Source: Clostridiaceae bacterium (GTDB lineage: Bacteria > Bacillota > Clostridia > Oscillospirales > Acutalibacteraceae). From it: 33,263 nt of DNA. The notes under the pieces were generated by a model that was given only the letters and a program-made list of their open reading frames with translations, did not search any database and had not been told where the DNA came from. A program made the translations under genes and the position numbers. The DNA is taken from assembly GCA_016290515.1 (NCBI GenBank), contig JAEEUJ010000004.1, forward strand, positions 1-33,263. Reading direction: 5' to 3'. Shown here piece by piece: positions 24,161 through 30,869 of the stretch. Each line of letters opens with the position of its first letter. Position 1 is the first letter of the stretch.

Positions 24161-25534
24161 TTAATTCCCTTCGTCAGCAGGTTGTGTCTGCTCGGGCTGT
24201 GTCTGAGCCGCCGTGGTCTCAGCCTGAGTCTGAGCCTCGGGTACGCGCTCGGTAACCTGAGCCTGCGTAGTGGTCTCGGCCTGAGTCTCAGCCTCGGTAA
24301 CCGCCGCGGTTGTCGTTTCGGGTGCCGTCGTGTTCTCCGAATTGCCGGACGAACCGTCACCCTTTATTACTATCGTACCGTCGCCGTTACGGCTGTTGTC
24401 GGAAGTGTTACCGTTATTCTTGTTTGCAGCTGTGGTTGTCGTCTTTGTTTTGGATGAGCCGGAAGACGAGGCCGAATAATCCGCCGACGGAAGCTCACCG
24501 TAGATAAACATATGAATTCTGTTTGTGGCTTCCTCAAGGTCGTATCTCCATACCCACGCGCCGTCGTAAATGCCGCCCACGGCATTCTCGGGCTCGCCGG
24601 GCACGGTAATCGCCTCTAAGTTGATTTCCTCGTTAATCATCGGAACGAAGCTCATGACCTCCGAGAAGGTAAGCGAGGTTTCGCACAGCGACATAATAGC
24701 CTTGACTACCTCCGGGTACTTAGCCGGGCTGACCTTTCTCGCCTGAGCGAGAAGCGCATTGATAACCATCTTCTGACGGTTTGCGCGCGCCTCGTCGGAA
24801 TCCTGCTTACGCAGACGGCAGAATATAGTCGCCTGATCGCCGTCAAGGTGAACGGGTCCGTAGCTGTTCACGAGCGCCGCACCCTTCTGTGTGCCGCCGA
24901 GAGCCTCGGAGTTAATCTGCTCCATCTCGGACTTGGTAATCTCAATATCAATACCGCCGAGTATATCGATAGCCTCGGCCATTTTGTAGAAGTTGATTGT
25001 CGCGTAATCCGTAATATTCATTTTGAAATTACGGTTAATGGTGTTGATTGCCAGCTCTGCGCCGCCGAAAGCGTAGGCGTGGGTTATCTTCTGATTCTTA
25101 TGGCCTTCGATTTCGACGTAGCTGTCACGCAGTATCGAAGTCAGCTTGACAGTCTTGTTCTTGCGGTCAACGCTGACTATCATAATCGTATCGCTTCTGC
25201 CGTCAAAGGCGTCCTTGTCCCTCGTGTCAACGCCGAAGACGGCAACGTTGAAAATACCGGAATCGTGCGTTTCGCTGAGCGCAAGGTTGTCCTCATTGAC
25301 GTTCTTGCGGAAGCCGCTGTTGTAAACCGCCCAGGTAGTGATAATCGCAGCAAGTAACAGAAGCACAAGCACGGCAACGATAATAATTACCGCCTTCTTC
25401 CACTTTTTCATATTCTTCCATTTGCCTCTGATTCCGCCCTTGGGAGGATTGGTATTCTTATACACCTTGCCCTTCTTACCGCTTAAAGCGTCGGTGATTT
25501 CTATATCTTCAAAGTCTCTCTTTTTGCCTTCCAT
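24161..25534 (-). CDS. LytR-CpsA-Psr (LCP) family cell-wall polymer ligase
   Basis: Membrane-anchored enzyme that moves undecaprenyl-linked glycopolymers onto peptidoglycan. A basic cytoplasmic head of about 47 residues is followed by one membrane helix (about 48-70) and the extracellular LCP domain. That domain has VAVFGVDTRDKD, GRSDTIMIVSVD and LTSILRDSYVEI, with the Asp and Arg residues that bind the pyrophosphate. HAYAFGGAELAINTINRNF follows. About 100 C-terminal residues are low complexity, rich in Thr, Glu, Gln, Ala and Asn, likely a flexible wall-spanning tail. First gene of the operon with rmlA-D-B-C and three glycosyltransferases, which makes a rhamnose-containing wall polymer the likely substrate. 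Confidence 0.94.
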   Translation of the reverse strand: MEGKKRDFEDIEITDALSGKKGKVYKNTNPPKGGIRGKWKNMKKWKKAVIIIVAVLVLLLLAAIITTWAVYNSGFRKNVNEDNLALSETHDSGIFNVAVFGVDTRDKDAFDGRSDTIMIVSVDRKNKTVKLTSILRDSYVEIEGHKNQKITHAYAFGGAELAINTINRNFKMNITDYATINFYKMAEAIDILGGIDIEITKSEMEQINSEALGGTQKGAALVNSYGPVHLDGDQATIFCRLRKQDSDEARANRQKMVINALLAQARKVSPAKYPEVVKAIMSLCETSLTFSEVMSFVPMINEEINLEAITVPGEPENAVGGIYDGAWVWRYDLEEATNRIHMFIYGELPSADYSASSSGSSKTKTTTTAANKNNGNTSDNSRNGDGTIVIKGDGSSGNSENTTAPETTTAAVTEAETQAETTTQAQVTERVPEAQTQAETTAAQTQPEQTQPADEGN

Positions 25535-25594
25535 CTCTGTTCCTCACAAAAAAACATTTTCAAATGCACATTGCAGTCCATTATAAGTAATCTA

Positions 25595-25623
25595 ATTATA
25601 CTACAAAGAGTATCTTATGTCAA
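25595..25623 (-). promoter_or_regulatory. Consensus sigma-A promoter of the LCP-rml-GT operon
   Basis: Minus strand TTGACA (25623-25618), 17 bases, TATAAT (25600-25595): both boxes match consensus exactly, about 60 bases before the LCP start. GTGAGGAAC precedes the ATG. Predicts strong constitutive expression. Confidence 0.88.
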
Positions 25624-25668
25624 TTAAAACAACACATTCCTAAATGGCGTTGAGCGGTATGCTTTTTA

Positions 25669-25697
25669 TTGCAAAAGCAGATTTGATGTGTTAATAT
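25669..25697 (+). promoter_or_regulatory. Likely promoter of the GH30-like gene
   Basis: TTGCAA (25669-25674), 17 bases, TAATAT (25692-25697), then GGGGTG ten bases or fewer before the ATG at 25727. Confidence 0.5.
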
Positions 25698-25726
25698 TAA
25701 TCAAACTTATTTTACGGGGTGAAAAT

Positions 25727-27265
25727 ATGGCAAAGAAAAAGGGCGCAAAAAAAGCAATCGCAATCACCGCAGCCGTGCTGGCGGTTGTTATAGCTGCTGG
25801 CGCAGTGTGCGTTTACAACTTCGTTCCGAACGTTAAAAAGTACAAAATCAGCGTAAACAAAAAGGACGTTATCAAAACCGTTTACGGCTGGGGAACATCT
25901 GCGTGCTGGTGGAGTCAGAACGTTGCAGACGAAAAGACGAGGGACGAGCTGTCTGGTCTTCTGTTCTCAAAGGACGGACTTGCGCTCAACATTTACCGCT
26001 ACAATATAGGCGGCGGTTTTGACGAAAACGAGCGCACCTCAAACCCGTGGAGAAGGGCGGAAAGTTTCTATGTCCGTAACCCCGAAACGGGCGAATGGGA
26101 ATACGATTTCACCCGCGATGCAAACGCCTACGCATTTCTCAGAAAAAGCCTTGAATACGGCTGTATTGACACGGTCGTGCTCTTTGCCAATTCACCGCAT
26201 TACAGCTTCACCGAATCAGGGCTTGCCTCGGGCAGCTTCGAGGAAAACACCTGCAATCTCAGAAAGGATTGCTATGACGATTTCGTCGATTATTTCCTTA
26301 CTATTACCGAGCATTTTATAGCCGACGGCATACCCGTAAAATTCATCTCGCCCGTCAACGAACCGCAATGGTCGTGGGGCGGCGACTGGGTAGGTCAGGA
26401 GGGCTGTCACTACGAGCCCGACGAGGTAATCGAGCTTATGAAGCTCTTCGCAAAGGGTATAGAGGAAAGAGGTCTTGACGTCAAACTTATGGCGCCCGAA
26501 AGCGGCGAGGTTTCAGCGCTGACGGACGAGTATTTCGAGCGTCTTACCGCTGACGAAACGATTAAAAAGAATCTCGGCTCGCTGGCATATCACAGCTACT
26601 GGACCGACGTTTACGTAAAGCTCAAGCAGGCTCTCGGCGAGGACGTTGACACGAAATATCCGGACCTTCGCGTCGATATGACGGAATGGTGTGAAATCCC
26701 CTGCTGGCACGACATAAACGACGTCGCTTCGGCCGTGCTTATGGCGCGCGTTATTGCCAACGACACCGAGCAATCGCATGTGGATTCGTGGTCGAACTGG
26801 GTTGCCGTCAATCAGGACGGAACCGCTGACGACGGCAGGAATTACTGCGACGGACTTATCTGCGCAAACGACGATTTTTCCGAGTATTCAGTCTGCTCAC
26901 GTTACAATGCGATGGCGCATTTTTCAAAGTTCGTTCCGACCGGTTCAAAGCTGCTGAAGGTCAGCGAGAATATGTCAACCTTAGTCACCGAAACCGACCT
27001 GAGCGTTACCTGGGAAAACGACCCGAAGCGTCAGAAAACCTTCTACCGTGTGAGCTCGGCGGCGTTCCTTACGCCCGACGACAAGGTCGTAATCGTAATA
27101 GTCAACGAGGGCGACTGGAGAACTGTCAAACTCGACGTAAAGGGTAAGCACATGACCGTCGTCACGACCGACGACAAGCAGTCTCTCGCAACGACCTACG
27201 ACGGCAAAAAGCTCCCGAGCATAGAGGTTCCCTGGAACACAATAACAACAGTAATTATCGACTAA
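25727..27265 (+). CDS. Membrane-anchored GH30-like glycoside hydrolase
   Basis: 512 residues. A Lys-rich start and one hydrophobic segment (AIAITAAVLAVVIAAGAV, about residues 11-28) act as signal anchor, so the enzyme is probably on the cell surface. The clan A (beta/alpha)8 barrel has YGWGTSACWW, YRYNIGGG, LFANSPHYSFTESG, the acid/base Glu in ISPVNEPQWSW (about E212), and the nucleophile Glu in VDMTEWCE (about E320). The NEP motif and the FANSP block point to family GH30, in the neighbourhood of endo-beta-1,6-galactanase or xylanase subfamilies. A C-terminal beta domain (about 430-512) completes it. Substrate not determined. The start at 25727 is preferred to an upstream GTG because it has GGGGTG before it. 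Confidence 0.8.
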   Translation: MAKKKGAKKAIAITAAVLAVVIAAGAVCVYNFVPNVKKYKISVNKKDVIKTVYGWGTSACWWSQNVADEKTRDELSGLLFSKDGLALNIYRYNIGGGFDENERTSNPWRRAESFYVRNPETGEWEYDFTRDANAYAFLRKSLEYGCIDTVVLFANSPHYSFTESGLASGSFEENTCNLRKDCYDDFVDYFLTITEHFIADGIPVKFISPVNEPQWSWGGDWVGQEGCHYEPDEVIELMKLFAKGIEERGLDVKLMAPESGEVSALTDEYFERLTADETIKKNLGSLAYHSYWTDVYVKLKQALGEDVDTKYPDLRVDMTEWCEIPCWHDINDVASAVLMARVIANDTEQSHVDSWSNWVAVNQDGTADDGRNYCDGLICANDDFSEYSVCSRYNAMAHFSKFVPTGSKLLKVSENMSTLVTETDLSVTWENDPKRQKTFYRVSSAAFLTPDDKVVIVIVNEGDWRTVKLDVKGKHMTVVTTDDKQSLATTYDGKKLPSIEVPWNTITTVIID

Positions 27266-27275
27266 AAAACAAGGA

Positions 27276-27300
27276 ATTACCGCCGGATTACGGCGGTAAT
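27276..27300 (+). other. Perfect hairpin in front of the MATE gene
   Basis: ATTACCGCCG / CGGCGGTAAT, 10 bp with a GATTA loop, placed between the GH30-like stop and the AGAGG ribosome binding site of the next gene. No T run, so not a standard terminator. It may separate expression of the two genes or bind a regulator. Confidence 0.55.
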
Positions 27301-27310
27301 CAGAGGCAAT

Positions 27311-28657
27311 ATGGTTACTCAGAACAAGTCAGTCAATCTGATGACCGAGGGAAGCATATACAGCAAAATAATAAAGTTCGCAATTCCCATTTTCATCGGT
27401 CAGCTTTTCCAACAACTTTATAACACGGTTGACTCGCTGATAGTCGGCAACATGATAGGCCGTACGGCCCTTGCCGCAGTCAGCTCGACAGGCACGCTGG
27501 TATTTCTGGTTATCGGCTTTTTCTTCGGCTTTTCCATAGGCGCGGGAATAGTCATATCCAAGTACATCGGCGCTAAAGACGACGAAAAAACCACGATGTC
27601 CGTGCATACCGCGGTTGCTATGGGTATAATTCTGTCGGCGCTGATTACATTTTTAGGTGTCTGCTTCTCGCCGTTCATGCTGCGTCTTATCGACACTCCC
27701 GGCGACGTTTTCAGCGAGGCATCTGCATATCTTCGCGTTTATTTTGCGGGTTGTACGGGATTAATTATGTACAACACTCTTGTCGGTATCCTTCAGGCAA
27801 GCGGCGACTCAAAGCACCCGCTTATGTACCTGATAATAAGCTCGGTTACAAACGTTTTTCTCGACGTTTTCTTCATCGGCGTTTTCAAAATGGGCGTTGA
27901 GGGCGCGGCGCTTGCCACAATACTGTCCCAATTCCTGAGTATGTTCCTTTCGCTTCGCAGACTGATGAAATCCGATGAGGTAATCAAAATTGAGCTTAAA
28001 AAAGTCCGTCTTCACGCTCCGATAGTCCGCGAAATCATAAAATTCGGTCTTCCGACCGCGCTTCAGAACTGTATAATCGACGTCGCCAACATTCTCATAC
28101 AGTCGTACGTCAATTCGTTCGGTTCGCTCGCCATGGCGGGCATCGGTGCTTACGTCAAGGTCGAGGGCTTCGCATTTCTGCCCGTCACCTCGTTCTCGCT
28201 GGCGATGTCAACCTATATTTCGCAGAATCTCGGCGCGGGCAAGAAGGACAGAATGCGTAAGGGCATAGCCTTCGGTCTGCTGTGTACGGTGATACTCATT
28301 GAGCTTATAGGCGTAGTTATTTTCATAGCCGCGCCGAGCCTCATAAGTGCGTTCAATTCAGAGCCCGAGGTTGTCTATTACGGCGTAATGCGCGCAAGGG
28401 TTACGGCGCTGTTCTTCTTCCTTATGGGCTTCTCGAACGTAACCGCGTCCATAATGCGCGGCGTCGGCAAACCGATTATTCCGACAGTCGTAATGCTCGT
28501 CTGCTGGTGCGCGGTCAGAGTACTTGTTTTCACCACAATAGGTCAGGTCTATCACGACATACGGCTGACCTGCTGGATTTACCCGATAACATGGGGATTG
28601 AGTACAATCGTTTACATAATCTGTCTTGTCCGTTTGCGTGTGAAAAAGACGATTTAA
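27311..28657 (+). CDS. MATE family efflux transporter
   Basis: 448 residues with twelve predicted membrane segments, exporting drugs or metabolites by Na+ or H+ exchange. The N-terminus LMTEGSIYSKIIKFAIPIFIGQLFQQLYNTVDSLIVGN is a hallmark (key residues P in AIPIF, QQLYN and VD). The second half repeats it as FGLPTALQNCIIDVANILIQSYVNSFG, followed by the Gly-rich AGIGAYVKVEGF. It follows the GH30-like gene by 45 bases. The substrate is not visible, and no regulator is adjacent. Confidence 0.93.
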   Translation: MVTQNKSVNLMTEGSIYSKIIKFAIPIFIGQLFQQLYNTVDSLIVGNMIGRTALAAVSSTGTLVFLVIGFFFGFSIGAGIVISKYIGAKDDEKTTMSVHTAVAMGIILSALITFLGVCFSPFMLRLIDTPGDVFSEASAYLRVYFAGCTGLIMYNTLVGILQASGDSKHPLMYLIISSVTNVFLDVFFIGVFKMGVEGAALATILSQFLSMFLSLRRLMKSDEVIKIELKKVRLHAPIVREIIKFGLPTALQNCIIDVANILIQSYVNSFGSLAMAGIGAYVKVEGFAFLPVTSFSLAMSTYISQNLGAGKKDRMRKGIAFGLLCTVILIELIGVVIFIAAPSLISAFNSEPEVVYYGVMRARVTALFFFLMGFSNVTASIMRGVGKPIIPTVVMLVCWCAVRVLVFTTIGQVYHDIRLTCWIYPITWGLSTIVYIICLVRLRVKKTI

Positions 28658-28674
28658 CTATCCCCCTTGGGGGC

Positions 28675-28704
28675 TTGTATAACGAAAGCTTAAAATTATA
28701 TAAT
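28675..28704 (+). promoter_or_regulatory. Possible promoter of the small membrane protein pair
   Basis: TTGTAT (28675-28680), 18 bases, TATAAT (28699-28704), just after a small CCCCC-TT-GGGGG hairpin that follows the MATE stop. The AAAAGGAGG before the ATG at 28735 is a strong ribosome binding site. Confidence 0.45.
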
Positions 28705-28734
28705 TTCAGCATAAAACAAAAGGAGGATTCTACT

Positions 28735-29145
28735 ATGGCATGTTTTGTTGTTCCCGCTGTTGAGGCAGTAGCCGTTACCGCCGCTTATCTCGCAGCCAAG
28801 AAGCACGAGCAGAAAATTTCGGCTCCCAAGCTTGCAAACGGCAACGATGCTCCCAAGGCCGAAGCCAACATCACCTGGTCCAAGAGACTCAGCTGGTTGA
28901 TGGGCCTTCTCTGGGGCGGCGTTCTGCTGCTTGCATTTGAGCACTTCTGGCACGGTGAGGTTGTACCCTTCCCGCCCTTCCTGACGGCGATGGCCGATCC
29001 CGAGGATACCGCGGAAATGCTGCACGAAATGGCAACCGTCGGTGTATCGATGGCAATCAGCGTAACTGCCTTCTGGGGCATTATCTGCGCTGCAGCTCAG
29101 GCTAAGCTCGCAAGCGTTAAGAAGGCCCTTTCGCAGGAGGTATAA
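28735..29145 (+). CDS. Small membrane protein of unknown function (first of a pair)
   Basis: 136 residues. The N-terminus MACFVVPAVEAVAVTAAYLAAKK is short, hydrophobic and ends in lysines, followed by a polar linker (about 25-48). Two membrane segments come next (LSWLMGLLWGGVLLLAFEHF and VGVSMAISVTAFWGIICAAA) around an acidic loop with PPFLTAMADPEDTAEML. I recall similar proteins starting MACF.VP.AEA in Clostridia, but know no function. The ATG at 28735 is chosen for the AAAAGGAGG upstream; a longer reading upstream would run through the MATE 3' end in another frame. It is followed three bases later by the second gene. Confidence 0.8.
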   Translation: MACFVVPAVEAVAVTAAYLAAKKHEQKISAPKLANGNDAPKAEANITWSKRLSWLMGLLWGGVLLLAFEHFWHGEVVPFPPFLTAMADPEDTAEMLHEMATVGVSMAISVTAFWGIICAAAQAKLASVKKALSQEV

Positions 29146-29148
29146 TCA

Positions 29149-29460
29149 ATGACATTACTTATTACGATTATCGCAGCAATCTGCGCGACCGTCGTATGGT
29201 ATTCCTGTGATAAGCGCGACAGCTACAAGCTGGGTACACTTTCGCTCATCTACTGGGGCGCTTCACTTATGTGGCTTATGGATTTTGTGTTTGAGTATGC
29301 CGAGCTCAAAACTGAGTATTTCAATCAGAGCTTTGCCGACATTCTCAACGATTCGCTTCTCGGCGTAACGGTAGTCGCAATAGGACTTATTGCCTGGCTT
29401 GCGATACTGTTAATCAAGGATCCCAAGGGCGTATTCAAGGCAAAATTCAGAAAGCAGTAA
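29149..29460 (+). CDS. Small membrane protein of unknown function (second of a pair)
   Basis: 103 residues with three hydrophobic segments (residues 3-18, 31-48 and 70-88) and a basic tail (KGVFKAKFRKQ). It starts three bases after the previous stop, with GCAGGAGGTATAATCA as leader, so the two are translated together and probably form one membrane complex. No known domain recognised. Confidence 0.78.
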   Translation: MTLLITIIAAICATVVWYSCDKRDSYKLGTLSLIYWGASLMWLMDFVFEYAELKTEYFNQSFADILNDSLLGVTVVAIGLIAWLAILLIKDPKGVFKAKFRKQ

Positions 29461-29479
29461 AATACCTATCAACAACAAA

Positions 29480-29505
29480 AAGGACACCTTGCGGTGTCCT
29501 TTTTT
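29480..29505. terminator. Bidirectional terminator after the small membrane protein pair
   Basis: AAGGACACC - TTGC - GGTGTCCTT followed by Ts on the plus strand, and preceded by a run of As that gives Ts on the minus strand. GTGTCCTTTTTTA is repeated directly just after it (ending 29520), giving a second partial arm. It serves both the plus-strand pair and the convergent ECF gene that ends at 29521. Confidence 0.9.
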
Positions 29506-29520
29506 AAGTGTCCTTTTTTA

Positions 29521-30036
29521 TTAGTTTATTACCAGCTTTTGTGCCTGCTTCATCACCTTTACAAGCGGTAAAACAAGCATCGCACAGAAGAAATTGCTCA
29601 GTCCGTGTATCGCGTCGTAAGGCAGTCCCGCGGCTATCCACGCAAGCATACCGTGAAAATCGAGATGGAATGCAAGCGCCTGATACGGAGCGTAAAGCGT
29701 GCCGTACAGCAGTCCGTGAAGCGCACATACGCACATATATACAAACGGCGCAACGTTCTCGGGCATGTCCTTCGGCAGAAGCATTACCGCTCCCCAGAGC
29801 ACCGCCCAGATATACAGGTACGGCCACCACCATATACCGAAACCGTTTAACAGTCCGGTCAGTAATATAAAGGTGTAAATGGGGTACAGCGCCTTTTTGC
29901 GGTAAACCACAGTTTCGGCAGTGATGAACACCGCAATCAGATGCACGTTCGGCAGAAATTCCAGCGCAATTTTTGACGCATACATCAATGCGCCGAGCAT
30001 GCCAAAAAGCGCAATTTCCTTTATGTTAAGCTTCAT
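29521..30036 (-). CDS. ECF transporter S component, probably for cobalamin
   Basis: 171 residues from the ATG at 30036 (AAAGG just upstream; a TTG at 30048 is also possible). Six hydrophobic segments. KEIALFGMLGALMYASKIALEFLPNVHLI has the small-residue AxxxA-like face that S components use to bind EcfT. GIWWWPYLYIWAVLWG and HGLLYGTLYAPYQALAF are the features by which I recognise this S-component group. It lies 14 bases after a DUF4430 lipoprotein gene under a cobalamin riboswitch, so cobalamin or a corrinoid is the likely substrate. No EcfA or EcfT gene is nearby, so it must share an energising module from elsewhere. Confidence 0.82.
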   Translation of the reverse strand: MKLNIKEIALFGMLGALMYASKIALEFLPNVHLIAVFITAETVVYRKKALYPIYTFILLTGLLNGFGIWWWPYLYIWAVLWGAVMLLPKDMPENVAPFVYMCVCALHGLLYGTLYAPYQALAFHLDFHGMLAWIAAGLPYDAIHGLSNFFCAMLVLPLVKVMKQAQKLVIN

Positions 30037-30050
30037 TGAGCCTTTCAAAA

Positions 30051-30518
30051 TCAGCCTTCTGTCGCTACAAAGCTGTAGGTTGCGCCGTCAACGATTTCCG
30101 TTGCATCAACGCCCTTTTCGGCATAAGCGCCGTCAACATAGAACGCCCAGTACATCTTGTCTGCGTCGTAGTCGAGAGTAGTGCCGTTAACAGTCTTTAC
30201 ATAAAGGCCATAGTCGCTCTCGTCGCCTGCGATAAGTCCGTTGTCAAGAAGAGCTGCGCCTACTGTTGCGGCGTCGCTGGAAATAAGGAAAGTGGTCTCT
30301 TTGCCGTCCTTATCCTTGGCAATAAAGGTAAATTTCTTTTCGCCCTGACCGAGTTCGGTCACACCTTCGGCAGCAGCCTCGGTTGTTGCGGGAGCAGCCG
30401 TGGTTGAGGGCTCTTCGGTTTTCTTGTTAGCACATCCCGTTGCAAATACTGCGATTGCCACAACAAGCGCAAGGCAGAGGAGTACTGACAGAATCTTAGT
30501 GAATTTTGTCATTGTCAT
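30051..30518 (-). CDS. DUF4430 lipoprotein, candidate corrinoid-binding protein
   Basis: 155 residues. A lipoprotein signal peptide ends in the lipobox ATGCAN (Cys at about residue 29). A Thr/Ala/Glu-rich linker follows (about 30-52). The DUF4430 domain contains the FLISSDAATVGAALLDNGLI segment and ends in YWAFYVDGAYAEKGVDATEI and GATYSFV. This domain resembles the C-terminal domain of transcobalamin and intrinsic factor. Together with the riboswitch upstream and the ECF S component downstream, it suggests a surface protein that captures B12. Two ATG codons (residues 1 and 3) are both possible; the first has AGGAGA seven bases upstream. Confidence 0.85.
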   Translation of the reverse strand: MTMTKFTKILSVLLCLALVVAIAVFATGCANKKTEEPSTTAAPATTEAAAEGVTELGQGEKKFTFIAKDKDGKETTFLISSDAATVGAALLDNGLIAGDESDYGLYVKTVNGTTLDYDADKMYWAFYVDGAYAEKGVDATEIVDGATYSFVATEG

Positions 30519-30525
30519 AGTCTTT

Positions 30526-30577
30526 TCTCCTGTTAATAATTATTATCTCCGACCGGCGCTCGCAGTCATAACGGAGA
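30526..30577 (-). promoter_or_regulatory. Possible translation switch of the cobalamin riboswitch
   Basis: TCTCCGTT (minus strand, 30577-30570) can pair either with CGGAGAT (30551-30545) or with AACAGGAGA (30534-30526, one bulged A), which is the ribosome binding site of the lipoprotein gene. No T run follows either structure, so control of translation is more likely than termination. Confidence 0.5.
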
Positions 30578-30742
30578 TTTGTCCGCGGCAGGGTATTTCG
30601 ACTCGGCGCACTTTTTCACCTTCTCAAAGCATTCGCTTCAATGGCTTGTCCCCGAATTTGTGGCTTCGGGCAAGAAAAAGCATTTTTGCGCCTCACGGCG
30701 GCGGGCCCGTACAGGAGTTTCACCTGTTTCCCCTTACTCACG
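30545..30742 (-). ncRNA. Cobalamin riboswitch
   Basis: Minus-strand leader with the conserved core: AAGGGGAAACAGGTGAAACT and CTCCTGTACGGGCCCGCCGC (GGGAA, GGTGAAACTCC, CCCGCC, then GTGAG), then GAAGCCAC, and the B12 box AGTCGAAATACCCTGCC at about 30588-30604. This is the order of the known B12 riboswitch. The 3' edge is approximate. It lies between a promoter and the DUF4430 lipoprotein gene. The sequence has no long ORF of its own that looks real. Confidence 0.93.
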
Positions 30743-30748
30743 CAAAGT

Positions 30749-30777
30749 ATATTATCACATTTTACCGCAATTATCAA
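30749..30777 (-). promoter_or_regulatory. Promoter of the cobalamin riboswitch transcript
   Basis: Minus strand TTGATA (30777-30772), 17 bases, TAATAT (30754-30749). Transcription would start about 30742, at the 5' edge of the riboswitch. Confidence 0.75.
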
Positions 30778-30791
30778 CAGAAACCGTCAAT

Positions 30792-30820
30792 TTGACATAA
30801 ACGCTTTAATATGATATATT
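30792..30820 (+). promoter_or_regulatory. Promoter of the polysaccharide export operon
   Basis: TTGACA (30792-30797), 17 bases, TATATT (30815-30820), about 50 bases before the ATG at 30870. Divergent from the riboswitch promoter, with 14 bases between the two -35 boxes. The 351-base gap 30519-30869 is fully explained by this promoter, the riboswitch and its promoter. Confidence 0.8.
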
Positions 30821-30869
30821 TTAAGTTGTTATATTATGTAAATAAATACTTTATTGGTGATGCAGCTAT

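Noticed and set aside
30400-30800. Open frames on the plus strand across the cobalamin riboswitch
   Set aside because: They cross conserved riboswitch elements and the start of the lipoprotein gene, lack ribosome binding sites and show no protein-like features.
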